From: Pezicula radicicola
Taxonomy: Eukaryota; Ascomycota; Leotiomycetes; Helotiales; Dermateaceae
Assembly (NCBI GenBank): GCA_003008705.1
Contig: PDUO01000008.1
Location: forward strand, 434,001-498,000
Reading direction: 5' to 3'
DNA length: 64,000 nt
Positions within the stretch are counted from its first letter, which is position 1, and each line of letters opens with the position of its first letter. A model generated the notes under the pieces. That model did no database searches. It saw nothing but the letters and a program-made list of their open reading frames with translations, and was not told the DNA's origin. This document shows positions 1 to 11,217 of this stretch, piece by piece. The position numbers were made by a program, and so were the translations under genes.

Positions 1-532
1 CAACTCACCTCCACATTCGCCATCAATACTATTGGACGCCTCCTCCTCGCAAAACATTTCTCGCCCTCCCTCCCTAGAAAATCCCTGGATATCACTACCG
101 AAACACCAGAAGAATTGAAAGAATGCCTCCCACCACACGCCGTCTGGCTCAACATGTCCGCACGTGTAGGTTCGACATCCGACAACTCGCTTGGAGGCTA
201 GTATTCGTACCGTGCTTCGAAAGCAGGTATCAACTCATTGACAAAGACATTTGATCTATTTTAAAAACGAAACATGGGATTAAAGTAATGGCTATTTCGT
301 ATCATCATGGGACAGTGAAGACAGGTTTGAGTAAGGAGTTTGGGGTAGTGTTAAGGAGGAGAAGTTGTTTAGTCCCGAATTTGCGGTTGAGAAGATGGTG
401 GGTGTTGTGAATAATGTAGGTTTGGAAGGAAGAGGTAGGTGTTGGGATTGGAAAGGGGAGGAGATTTTGCTTAGGGCTGGTGTGCGGGTTTTGGCGTTTG
501 GAATGGGTGTGTGGAAGGTGTATAGTAACTAG
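1..532 (+). pseudogene. Short-chain dehydrogenase/reductase, broken and 5'-truncated
   Basis: The window opens inside an SDR of the fungal C-factor-like type. Visible landmarks are the INTIGRLLLAKHF helix, a MSARVGS strand carrying the catalytic Ser region, the YxxxK motif as YSYRASKAG, the HHGTVKTGLSKEF loop (usually HPGTVKTGLS) and a C-terminal GRCWDWKGEE block. The reading frame is broken three times. A TAG at 199-201 stands where relatives have Trp just before the active-site Tyr (TGG to TAG, a G-to-A transition). A one-base loss in a T-run near 259-262 creates a TAA and shifts frame. A second one-base T loss occurs in the GAGTTTGGGG stretch near 340. The last frame ends at 530-532. The nonsense change cannot be explained by homopolymer miscalls, so I call a pseudogene, although the two T-run losses alone could be assembly errors. 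Confidence 0.8.
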
Positions 533-704
533 GTATGGTAACTGGACCTTAAAAGAAGCACGGAACCGGAATCCAAATATCGATTATTCTTAAAGATGGT
601 CTTTACAAGTAGAGCACTGATCTATTCAGTCCCCACCTTCAGATTCAGCTTCACTTCATCACAGTAGTCACTTAAACATAGTCTAAATTAACAATTCTCC
701 TGTC

Positions 705-823
705 ACATACGACCATAGACTGAGGAGAACTGGGCATCCCGTCCGCTCTGCCATACATAAGCCTCAGATCGGTAGATTAGTAGTTGGGTGGGTGACCACC
801 AGCGAATACCTACTGTTGTATGT
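705..823 (+). rRNA. 5S ribosomal RNA
   Basis: A roughly 119-nt sequence matches the fungal 5S rRNA consensus. It begins ACATACGACCATA, contains GGGCATCCCGTCCGCTC, TTAGTAGTTGGGTGGGTGAC and CACCAGCGAATACC, and ends TGTTGTATGT. Helix I pairs the 5' ACATACGAC with the 3' GTTGTATGT, and CTGAGG pairs with CCTCAG in the second arm, so the fold looks intact. A T5 tract follows, as expected for RNA polymerase III termination. It stands alone among protein genes, which is the usual dispersed arrangement in filamentous ascomycetes. Confidence 0.95.
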
Positions 824-827
824 TTTT
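823..827 (+). terminator. Pol III terminator of the 5S gene
   Basis: A run of five T residues directly follows the 3' helix strand of the 5S rRNA, the standard RNA polymerase III stop signal. Confidence 0.75.
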
Positions 828-1299
828 GGCCTGTTTGCTTTGCTTTCGTTTTGCTTCTGCGGTCTACCCACCGCCTAGACATGTACGTACAGTGAAGTTG
901 TTTCTAGGATGATTTTTTTTGTTCTGAGATACAAGCGCAAATTGTGGGGCTGGCTAATTTTTTTGCAGTGTACTTGAGAAGTCAAGGACAAGAACGATGT
1001 TCATAGAATAAAAAGATAGGTTCATCACTGCTCGACTCTTAACCAAAGGCTCCAATAACAAAAGACAGCCAAACCTCGCTAACAAAATATCTAAATCAAC
1101 AACTTAAGAAAGGGGGAAAATAGCAAAACAAAACGACCAAAAAAAGCCTCATTTTAAGCTTTCACCTTTTCGAGAATAAACCCAGATACACAGCCTCTCT
1201 TATGCAGCTTCCAATAGAAGACTTATTATAGTGAAGGGCATACGAGCTTACAGTTCATCTCGATTGCCCGCGAAACTACCTACTTCGGGACTTTGCACT
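828..1299. other. Gene-free interval
   Basis: I see no gene here. The last part (about 1210-1299) may hold further decayed N-terminal sequence of the HET pseudogene that follows, but I cannot align it. Confidence 0.5.
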
Positions 1300-2933
1300 C
1301 ACTGACGACTATATTCGATACCTTACTCTGAGTTATTGTTGGGCCCTAAGGGCAGAAAGACCTTTCACAAGAATAACTTTCTCAAATCTAAGAAAGGTAA
1401 AAGGGCATCAACATGTCTGACCTCTCTTAAACTTTCTAGGATGCCCTTCACATCACCCGAAAGCTGGGAATTCACTCTATCTAATTGATGCACTTTGTAT
1501 TGTAGAAGGTGAAGATACTGTATCACAGGATGACTGGCTAATGGAGGGTTTACGAATGGGTGGTATTACAGTGGAGCATAGTTAGCCATAGCTGCGGCAA
1601 GTGCAGCCAGTGTACTGTACATGGTAGTATATTGTGGAGAGAACCCGCCTCCAAGATTTCACGGAGTAGAAGTTGAGCTCACCTCTAACATGCCACCCGA
1701 GACATGCATGAAGGTACTTGTCGGTCTTCCTTACCAGCATCAATTTCGCCAGTCAATGGATATGTTGCCAAATCTGGTATTACTAAAATAGGCTACTCCG
1801 AGCTATTACTACAATAGGAAATACCCTACCCCCCCCAGCCTACAGATGTATATATATACTACCTCTAGACCTTACTTTATTCTACAATCGAGTCCATTTC
1901 TACTTTCCAACAGGATAAGCCACTTTACCACAGAGGTTGGAAACTCCAACAGCGCATATTATGACCACCTGTTCTCATCTGTAATCGTGATCAATATATT
2001 TGGGAGTGCCAATGCAATACTCCACGGAAAGCGGAGAAACTATTGGAAAGTATGGGTGCATTGCAACTAAATAATATGCAACCCCTATCATCCAGCTCAA
2101 ATTACAAGCTAGACCGTTTCCAAGATACTTGGTATTACATCGCCACAGACTACTCTGCATTGTCGAAACTACTCTGCACATTCTCTAGGTGTATCTGGCG
2201 ATAAATTTCCAGCGATATCGAGCCTAGTGAGAAGATTCTCTTTATTCTATGATCATATTCGGGGAGTATCTAGCAGGGGTGTGGAATCAACCAAACTCTT
2301 CTCAAAGACTCGTACTGGGCCCATTCCTGTATCTCTCTTGGCAGGAAGGCATCACGTTGTCGTCCTTCTGATTATAGAGCACCTTTATGGTCTTGGGCCT
2401 CTGTCGACGGAAACGTAAGATGGTCGGTTTCTTTTGAACTCTACAATGCTTACTGCGCCGAGATTTTTGATGCTTGTGTTAGTGCCACAGGTAGCGATTT
2501 TTTTTTTTGAAAACGTCTCAGGTGATATCTCAAGCTGCGTGGACGTATGAAGCAGTTCGACAGACTCAAATTAGGAACTGAAGGAACTGAGTCCGAATGG
2601 TTGTATGATAACTTCCTGTTCGATGGCGTCACATATGATGGCCCCGAAACTTTCCAGTTCCATAATGGCAGTCTTGATGCGAGTGTTGAAAAAGGAATCA
2701 CTGGGTATGAGTCTAGAAGGCATCGTACTAGCAAGTCGGAAGTTTGGCTTTTGCAACCAGGATACCGGGTTATCTTGATATTAGGCAAAGATGAAAGAGG
2801 ATTTTCAAGTGAGGTACAGGTGTACCAGAGGCTAGGCCTTCTTAGCAGTAGCTTTTACAGGCCTCTATATCTGAATGGGGAATTGATACTTGAAGAGGTA
2901 ACTCGCTTAGCTCATGTATATTTGCTCACTTGA
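1300..2933 (+). pseudogene. HET (heterokaryon incompatibility) domain protein, heavily degraded
   Basis: Fragments in shifting frames reproduce a HET domain in the right order. They are TLSYCWA (about 1320, usually LSYxWG), DALHITRKLGIH (about 1440), IDALCIVEGED with DDWLMEGLRMGG (about 1490-1565), HRGWKLQQRIL and YIWECQC (1930-2020), RFQDTWYYIATDYSALS (about 2115-2160) and the hallmark YRAPLWSWASVDG (about 2375). A C-terminal piece, YLKLRGRMKQ..., stays open to 2933. Stops interrupt every segment. TAG replaces the expected Gln before DALHITRK, a C-to-T change, and a frameshift near 2530 separates WSWASVDG from the last open frame. HET proteins trigger cell death after fusion of incompatible hyphae. 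This copy cannot encode one. Confidence 0.8.
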
Positions 2934-4205
2934 CGAGCTCATAGATCACTTAAATTGGGTAATTTAATTTTCTGTGTAACTTATTCTTATTTGTCCTAAG
3001 TTTTAAAAGTTAACTCACTTACTTGAGTAGGTACTACGCTTATCTTCTGCAATCCACGTTTCAGCAAGAGATTTATGAAATTAAGTGGTTTATGAACTTG
3101 TCGGCATATAAAAAGCCCTTACAGATCCCGCCTTCTATTGGTTTTTGATTGGAAAAAGGTAAACGATATTTTACTTCATTTTCAATATGTTATTCCATAT
3201 CTCCTGTTTCCGGTTGTCTACCGTTACATTAAACTTTCTTTTCAAAGTTATATTAAAAACAATTTGGAAGAATAAAAGAGCAAAAATTTAAAGAAATTTA
3301 GTATTACTTTAGCATTGATTTTCAAACTTATCTTCTCCCTTGCGTGCCACTCTGAACCATCCCGTTAATAGGTAAGTAGGGAGTAAATAAATGTGGAAAA
3401 TATCAATTTCATAACATGGAAAGTTCCTTACATAAAGTTAATTATACTACGAAGGTACTTCTCACAACCCGTCCTGGTCAAACAGGATTTTGGAACCTTT
3501 ATTTATTAATTACCATAGCCACAGAATTGCTATCGGGTGCTATTTTTAAAGTATTGGTTACAAGCCGAATCGGGCATAGTGAAGATGCCTACCTTGTCCG
3601 TGCCTGTAGATCTCGGAGTGGCGATGAAACAGCCATGTCTACGCAATGACGCAGCGCTATCAAAATGTACGAGAAACCTGCGGCTCTGCAGCTTTCTGCG
3701 CAACTTTTCGTACCTCCTGAATACTGCAGAAGCGGCTACTGTACGGTAAGTTGAGTTTCATGCTTGGGGAGGTTACTCGCATGATTCGCTATGCCATATC
3801 TATTGGTCTTATTGTCTTGCATGCAAAACCACTTCTCCACCTATCTTAACACAACTCAAAGATTTAATAGTAAAAATACTTCCGCCCCGTAATAAAATTA
3901 TTCTCAACCTTCTTTTGTTCTTTTGACGTGATTAAGCGGGAAGCAAGGGACCCAATCACCAGCATTATTACGAGACAATAGCTTACTACAACTGTTAAGT
4001 GAATCGCTTAGGTAGGAAACGGGTGTTTCGCAACTCCTTGCTTTCCGGAACAGGAGAAACTAAAAGTTGATCACTTTATTTTTCAATCCCCCAAAATCAA
4101 CAAAACCCCCACAATCGGATTTCATCTTGTCTGTCACTAGACTTCAGCTTTAGCTTCGATTTTGACTCCGACTTCGACTTCGGTTTTTAGCATAGACGTA
4201 ACGCA
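2934..4205. other. Gene-free interval
   Basis: This is AT-rich DNA between the HET relic and the GT25 gene. Short open frames at 3416-3649 and 3537-3749 show no family resemblance. Its right end presumably carries the promoter of the next gene, including a CT-rich stretch near 4140-4190. Confidence 0.5.
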
Positions 4206-5376
4206 ATGCTGAAATACCAAAATACTATGCAATCGGAACTTCCGGGATATGTTCAACGACGTACTATGAGGCGTAATTCCTACATACATTACCTCCTTTA
4301 CCTTGGGATAATTCTAGCAAGTTACATGTATTGGACTGGGATAATTACATTTTCAGCTCCCTTCAACTCACGTATTTTGAATATCTACTTCTCACAACAA
4401 ACAACAAAACAAAGCCATGGTCAGACTTCTGCTGATATTGGTCCATCTACCATCTCAGACATTCATAATTCGACTCTTGGGTTCCAGAAGGTGTTCGTGG
4501 TTAGCAAGCCAGATAGGAATGTGGAGAGGGATATCATGAATGTTGCAGCTTCACTTACTGGAATTACCTTTGAGATGATAGAGGCTATACCGAAGGAAGA
4601 ATCAGAAGATTCAAATTCACGGCCTTCGAAAATACATGGTATTCGTAAGATACTTGAAGAGGGTCTTGATTCAGCTTTAATACTTGGTAAGTTTCTCAAG
4701 AAGATAGAAAAATAACCAACACTAATACTTTTACCTTGTAGACGATAATTTAGAATGGGATATTTCCCTTAAATCTCAACTCGAAGATTTCGCCTTCGGA
4801 AGTCGTTTTATCTCATCAAATATCCCACATAATCCATACACCCACTCACCATACGGCGATAACTGGGATGTCCTATGGTTAGGACACTGTGGAGCTCAAC
4901 AAGATCCAGACTCCACACTCCGTTTCGTCCTAAAAAATGATCCAACAGTTCCACCGCCAGATGTCTATGAATCATGGTATAAACATGAACCAGATATGAG
5001 TAGATTCGATAATAATACAAGACTTGTATATCGCAATCGACTCGTGGCTTGTCATTACGCTGTAGCTGTTTCGTATAGTGGAGCTCAGAAAATCGTTGCT
5101 ACTATGGCGAGTAAATGGCCGTTTTCGAGGGGGGAGAATAATCATGATGCTGGAATGAGTATTATGTGTGAGAGGGGTGATCTTTTTTGTGTTGCTTCGA
5201 ATCCGTCGATTATGTCTGATTTCGAGGAGGAGGAGGATGCACATCTAAACGGGGTTGCGAGAGGTGTCAAGACTAATCTTTTGAAGTTGGCACGTGGAGA
5301 GGGGGATGATATCAAGGTACCGTGGCAGATACCGACGTTGAGAGATGCCCTGGAAAGAGAGTATCTGTACCACTGA
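4206..5376 (+). CDS. Glycosyltransferase family 25 protein
   Basis: Two exons (4206-4686, 4742-5376) give 371 residues. The intron has donor GTAAGT and acceptor TTGTAG. The splice rebuilds an acidic LILDDNLEW motif, the counterpart of the LEDD metal-binding motif of GT25 enzymes. Other family marks are VFVVSKPDRNVERD at the start of the catalytic domain (near residue 98) and WDVLWLGHCG. A hydrophobic segment at about residues 27-50 predicts a type II Golgi membrane anchor with the catalytic part in the lumen. GT25 members transfer sugars such as galactose, but the acceptor cannot be told from sequence. An alternative Met lies seven codons downstream. The gene stands alone, between the HET relic and a convergent gene. 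Confidence 0.88.
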
Positions 5377-6413
5377 AGACAGCAACGGGTAGTGCCGTCA
5401 TGATATAGCAGCCTCCTTTGAATACACCAGCGTCCCGTGGTGCCGGGATCCAAATGGGATTCTGAGATCATTCCCAATGGGATCTCGAGATATGAGCCCT
5501 CAGAAGAGTCGTCACCGCTTCGGCACAAGCTTCTTCGCCTGGTGGCATCCAAACCAACATGTGTAGCTGTTGCACCTGGGCGAGCACCTGGACTCTGGAC
5601 TCTGAAGGTGCAGAATGAGGATATTCTTCATCATCAGCCACCGACAACGAATCCCTCGTATCCATTGAGTCAGCTGCAAATAGCGTGCAGTCTCATGAAA
5701 GACCTCGGTGTCATATATCTATATCACTAGCATCGACTTCGAAAGCGATGTATCTTGGAAAACAAACCGAAATATCGGTTTGCAGGGTGGAAGAAGGTCG
5801 TTAAGTTTGGTGGAGGCTTGGGAAGTAGAAACTTTAGCCGTGGATTATATTCCATAAATGAGGAGCTGTACAATAACTTGAAATCGACGTCGATGATCCT
5901 TTAATTCTTCCATTCTTTTGACTATCTTTTTGCATGGAGTAAGTTGTGACATCTATATGTTGACTTCAGGTAGTGTAAGCTCAACTAAGTAAAAGGCTTT
6001 AATGTGATAACCTGTAACATAGAATCTAGGTTTTAGAGATTGTACAGTGAAGGTATATGCTGTCAATAGCGAATGATTCTAAGTTCTATTATCAAAACTT
6101 TGAAAGTAAGATAAGGCTTGTATTATTATACAGTTGGCACAAAAAGGAGAAGCAGTTTTACCTTGTGCTATATGTCAACTCTTACTTCTAGTAGCCCGCA
6201 GCTTTCAGATCTTATATAATTTGTACTATTCAATATATGTAATGCTCTGCTATATCTATCTACCTATGTACTTCGTAAAGTGTATATTCATAGTCACCCC
6301 AAAACCAAAACTCCAACCCAATGCAACTCCGCCGCACCATGCGTGTAATCAACTCCAAAACCCCTAGACCACTAATTGTCCTCCCAAGAATTCAAAAAAC
6401 GAATAGCTCCCAT
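5377..6413. other. Intergenic, between convergent genes
   Basis: This stretch holds the 3' flanks of the GT25 gene (+) and the sugar-transporter fusion (-). A 97-codon open frame at 5437-5730 has no recognisable family or domain, and I take it as untranslated or chance. The remainder is AT-rich. Confidence 0.5.
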
Positions 6414-9108
6414 TCACAAAGAAGACTCAGTACCGTTCCCAATAGTAATCTCCCCCAACGCCTCAATCAGCTCCTCAACCTCCTCCTTCTGATCAACATC
6501 ATCCCAACCAAAACTATCAAAATAAACCTTCAGACTTCCCCCCATCTCCTCTTTCGTCCAATTACCTGCCTTTAGCCCCTCAACTCCCCTCCCAAGCACC
6601 TCACTCTGCCTCTCCAACCTCCGATTTTGTCTCTCTACTCCTTCAACATTCCCTCCTTCAAACCGTAATCCACTCCCACAAACAAACTCGTCAACAACAT
6701 CCCCATAAACCTCATCACCTTTCCAACAACCCCCAATCTGGGTCAAAATGCTCCTAAAAGAAACATCCCTCCTCGACCTATCCAAAATCCTGGAAATAGT
6801 ACTAACAGCCCAAGCCTCCTCAGTTCCTCCTTTCCCACCAACCCCTCCAAAAACCTTACTCAAAAAGATAAACTCTTCAAAGAATCGTCGGGGTACATAA
6901 TAAAAGTTATTAAGGCCGATACAATATTCTCCTTCTTTTATATTGTAAGGGAATTCGGTAAGCGAGAGGATGTAAGAGGCTTGGAGGGCTAGGTATTCGG
7001 GGGAGGTTGATGATGGTGGTGTTGTAGTGCAGGTTAGTGGGGAGGGGAGGAGGAGATTTTGTTGGAGGAGCGGTGTAAATGATAGGTCTAGAGGATCGAT
7101 CCAGGAGGTTGAGGAGAGGAAGAAGAGGCCTTCGACGCCCCAGCCTTCGGAGTAGACGGGGGAGTTTAGGAGAAGTTGCATTGTTGAAGCTACTTGTTTG
7201 TAGACGTAGTTGTTATCGTGCCAGGAATCGTGGGTTAGGTTTCCTTTTCCTACGGTGTCTGTTTCTGGGATTTCTGAGTTTTCCTTGGATGGTGTGCTGA
7301 TGTGAAGGGTATGGAAGAAGGGAGCGTATTTTTGAACAAGTTCAGTTTGTAGGGGTGGTGGCGAGGCGTTGTCGATTCGTATGAATGCTAGCGTATTTTT
7401 GAATGGTGATTCCAGGATTGAGTCACTGGGGTCTGTTGATGACGGGGCTGTTTTTGGTTTGAGATCGGGCATCGAGGCTTTGGCTGAGCCGAGAAAGGAG
7501 GCGATTGTTATTGTAAGAAGGGCTCCGAACCCAAGGACTAGTCTTCGATGTTCCTGTTTTCACGTCAGTTTTCTGTGAAATCCACAAATAATGATTCTGG
7601 GAGGGACTTACAGTAACCCAAGTTGACAACTCATCAATGCAATTCTGGCTATAACTACGCGCCCAACCAATCTCCTCTTTCTGTTGTTGCTGTTGTTGTT
7701 CCTTACTCATAGCAGTCTCCATGTACAGCCATGAAGAAATCAACACAACAGCTGCTCCGGGGACGATTAGTGGGTTCATGGGGACCCCGAAGAGAATTGG
7801 TGAGAGGTAGAGCAATATTCCGGTTGAGACTGCCGTCGCTAAACATTTGATGACCGCATCGGCATCTATTATACACTTCATCAGTAAACCACTCCCACGA
7901 ATCTTGAGAAAACAAAAAGCAAGAAAGAAACGGGCAAAGCTCACACTTGAAAACAGCACTAATAGCAATCCCCATGAACACATTACTAACCACCACAAGC
8001 ACCGCTCCGACCTTCCCATAACCCACCCAAAATCCTGGCTCACTCGGATTCAAGAGCCGAGTACATAAATGGATAGCCATATTGAATACGACGCCGCAAA
8101 GGTAAAGCATCATATTTGATGCGTGGAGGGATGCATTTCCGGATTTCAAGAGAGCTTGGTTATAGACTCCTGAGACGGCCGAGAGGAAAACTTGGAAGAG
8201 AAGGACGCCGTAGGTTGTCAGGGGATATGACATTCCAGTTTTGGCGTGGTATTGGGATATTATTAGACCAAATACCTATTCCTGGTTAGTCTCTTCTAGT
8301 CCAAAGTAATTGGGAAATTGAAGAAAGAATGATCTACCTGGAGAACAATAGCCGTCCACTGAACCTTAGTAATTCTCGTTCCCAAAGCACAAATCATAAC
8401 CAGAGCAGTAATAAACGTAACACCAGACCTCGTAAGAGAAATGGTTCCCGGATCAGCAAGTTTATACGCAACGAAGATCTAGAGTTTTCACATCAGTAAC
8501 GGTACTCCCTCTCATCAAAAATAACAATGAATTGAGAGGATCAAGACAAGAAAAGAACTTACCGTGTTATTAATCAACGCATACAACAACGCCAACTGCG
8601 CAAAACCCACCCGTTTCTCAACTCCAATCTCCCTCATCCAAACACCCCAAAACCAACCCTCACTATTCATCTCTCCCTCCTCCCCCGAACTAGGAAGCAT
8701 ACCAGCCCCCTCCTCATCATCCTTCTCATCCTTAGCAACCAACTCCTCCTCCTCGGAAGATAAATCACTCAACTCAACCGAACTCCTCTCAGAAGTAGGT
8801 AAAACCCCAAACCCCTCTTCTCCTCGAATCCCAGCACCTCCAAGACCACTCCTTCTCCTTCTTCTCCTAACCTCTACCCAGAACAGCAAACTCGAGAGTC
8901 CAAATTTGAAGAACTCCGAGATCGTCACACATCCAGAAGCAGAAAATCCATATTGACCCTTCTCATTCTGCGAAGCCTTCATAACAATCCCCAGAGAAAC
9001 CTGCAGGATAACGAATCCCACGGCCGCAAAATACGCAGCATTTTGAGAAGCGAGGAGTGCGAGTCTCTGTCTAAAGCCATCTTTGGGATGGTGTATTGAA
9101 CGACTCAT
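6414..9108 (-). CDS. Nucleotide-sugar transporter fused to a lumenal glycosyltransferase-like domain
   Basis: Five exons (9108-8563, 8478-8338, 8275-7945, 7865-7612, 7553-6414) join in frame to 803 residues. Residues 1 to about 410 form a UDP-galactose/CMP-sialic-acid-type transporter of about ten membrane segments, with LYALINNT, VQWTAIVLQ, SAVSGVYNQALLK, FMGIAISAVFKYADAV and TGILLYLSP. It has an acidic cytosolic loop insert near 90-150 and a poly-Gln tract near 395. The last splice (donor ACT|GTAAGT, acceptor ACAG) then adds EHRRLVLGFGALLTITIASF, one more membrane span, and about 350 mostly soluble residues. The extension has a RIDNASP strand, YVYKQVASTMQLL, YYVPRRFFEEFIFLS and an EEAWAVST helix, a layout that reminds me of eukaryotic GT-A-like proteins. 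That resemblance is inference. It probably imports a sugar donor into the Golgi and may use it there. Two adjacent genes are the alternative, but the splice and the lack of a stop favour a fusion. Confidence 0.78.
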
Positions 9109-10385
9109 CTTTTACGCAGTAGGTGCATTTGACGAAAGTGAAAATGGGATGATGATGAAAAAGATTAAATGAATGGAAAGATACGTTCGTAGAAGGATAG
9201 GTAAGGAAAGGAAAGAAAGACTAAAGATTGAGCATGTTGAATCAGAGATGTCACTCCTTCGTTCTCGGTACGGGAGATACAGGACGGAGGATACACAACT
9301 TTTTGCTGGTGTCGCCAAGTGATCAGACAGTCGATCAAACGTGCATTTCGTCCGATACCTAGAATCGTTTCCATAGCCGCGCCGTACACCAGGCTCATAG
9401 CTGCTATGGAACGTCAAAACCCGCGTTTAGATGCTTGTTCCGGACCTGTGGGCCTTAAGTCGTGCAAACGACTAGGAGTTCTAGGCTCGACCTTCTCGTT
9501 TTTGAGTGTTGTGGACTACCAACCGGTACAGTACCGTAGAGTAGTCTTCAATTTCTAATCGAAATCCGATAGCTTGGGAATGAGATGTGCTATGCTAGGA
9601 TTATGAATTACTTGTGAAATAGTAGCATGTACAAGACAACGAACGGTACAACCCGTTTTCTAGATGGGACAGAATCAGTGGTGTACAAACCAGCTAAGAG
9701 AATAATTTATCAAGAGTTTCTCGTTGGCTTAACGATTCAAGTCACATACAACGCGAGTAGTACCTGAACCAATAATTAATATCACCTTAATACATAGGGC
9801 AACTTTAATATATTTATATGGTCTAGAAAAGGTGTGGAGCTTATCAGTAATCCTTCTACTTCGAGCAGCCTTCGGGACAGTTTTCTACCACTTCTCCGAG
9901 AATATTGACGTTGTTGACTTTCTTGTCTTGTTTGGCTCGAGAGAAATGAAACCTGCTGAAAGTTACACAAACGAAGGATTCTGAGGACCAAGACAAAGAT
10001 GAATTTTAGCCTTGGCACAGAAGCTTCGCAAGGAAAGTTTCGTCTCCACTGCTGTTTGGAGTAGGTTGGCACTCCAAGCAAGCTGAGTATTTCGCATACA
10101 GCTTTTCAGGGCTTTCCAAATATCGTTAGAAAATGGAAATATAGTCCAGCCCAAAATGCAATACGGTATTAAGATAATTGTGCTGTGCTGCTCTTCCCAG
10201 TTGTTACCATATACATTCTAAAACGTATTGTGCCTAGCTATAAGTGTATTAATACAAGACACATACCAAGGTTTATAGGACTGAAAAGAAAAGAAAAGAC
10301 CCATACACCAATTCCATCTACAATTCCACAAGCGCAAAATATAACGATATCATAATGCGTCCATTCGTATTATCTTTCCCACTCC
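9109..10385. other. Intergenic, promoter of the transporter fusion
   Basis: About 1.3 kb separates two minus-strand genes. No family-like open frame is visible. It should contain the 5' UTR and promoter of the transporter fusion and the 3' flank of the tetraspanin. Confidence 0.5.
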
Positions 10386-11217
10386 TTAAAATCCTGCGGT
10401 TCCGTTCTTCTCGTCAATGCCACGATAACGCTCCTTCTCCTTGCGGTCCTTGAGGAGCATTGCTATGGTGAGGATAAGAGCGACATCGATACCTGTAGGG
10501 ATTAGTAAATGCGGAGAATGTGGCTGCAAGGCTTGTACATACCGACGATACCAAAGGCAGCGGTGAAGATCAAGTCCAAGAAGGAGTTCGAGTATGAGCT
10601 GAATGGAGTGACACAGCCAATTTGGGTTGCTGCGATGGCAGCAGTTGGGCAAACACTGTCAACGACGAATGGGGGGGTAGTGCTGTTGAAGTAACCGCAG
10701 CAGACCAGCTGTGGCTTGTTAGTCGAAGAAAACAGGGGATTTTTCAATGTGAGGCCTACGGATTCTTGAAGCAGACTCTGGGTAGCAGCAGGTTGTCGAT
10801 TCCAAATACTGAACAGGTTGTTTCTCGTCTTCAAAGTCTCAAACCAGAGAGTCAACCCCAGGATCATGGTGAACAGAGCGCAGAAGGTTACAAAGTAACC
10901 ATGGAATTTCAACCATCCTCTTGTTGTTGGAATCACCATTGCGGGTAGGGAGACGACGAAACCAACGAATACAAAGACGGCATTGACAATGGAGCCTATG
11001 AGGCGGGTTAGCACTGGTTCTCCCACTTGACCCATTCTCTCAAGTACTGACCCGTCAATGGGCATTCGTCCAACAGCAGATTCCGGGCAATGGTTTTGAG
11101 CTCTGGTGTTCCCTTGATCTCCGCCTGCGTGGTCAAGGCGAAGATGAGCAGCAGTCCACCAGATACGACATACAAAATGTCCATGATAATATACGAGAGC
11201 AAGATATTGTCCCTCAT
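10386..11217 (-). CDS. Tetraspanin (224 residues, Pls1-sized)
   Basis: Four exons (11217-11052, 10995-10760, 10708-10543, 10492-10386) give 224 residues. Four membrane spans are visible: DILYVVSGGLLLIFAL, VFVFVGFVVSLPAMV, FVTFCALFTMILGLTLW and, last, FTAAFGIVGIDVALILT. The large loop between spans 3 and 4 carries the diagnostic Cys-Cys-Gly (VCCGYF) plus further cysteines. The second intron (51 nt, 10759-10709) is in frame and stop-free. Removing it brings SLLQES directly against LVCCGY, as in relatives. The open frame continues upstream to 11301 without an ATG, and ATG 11217 has a good context (A at -3). Length and layout match Pls1, the fungal tetraspanin needed for appressorium penetration, but Tsp3-type proteins cannot be excluded. 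Confidence 0.82.

Noticed and set aside
5437..5730. 97-codon open frame after the GT25 gene
   Set aside because: No domain, no splice link to the GT25 stop, and overlapping open frames on the other strand.
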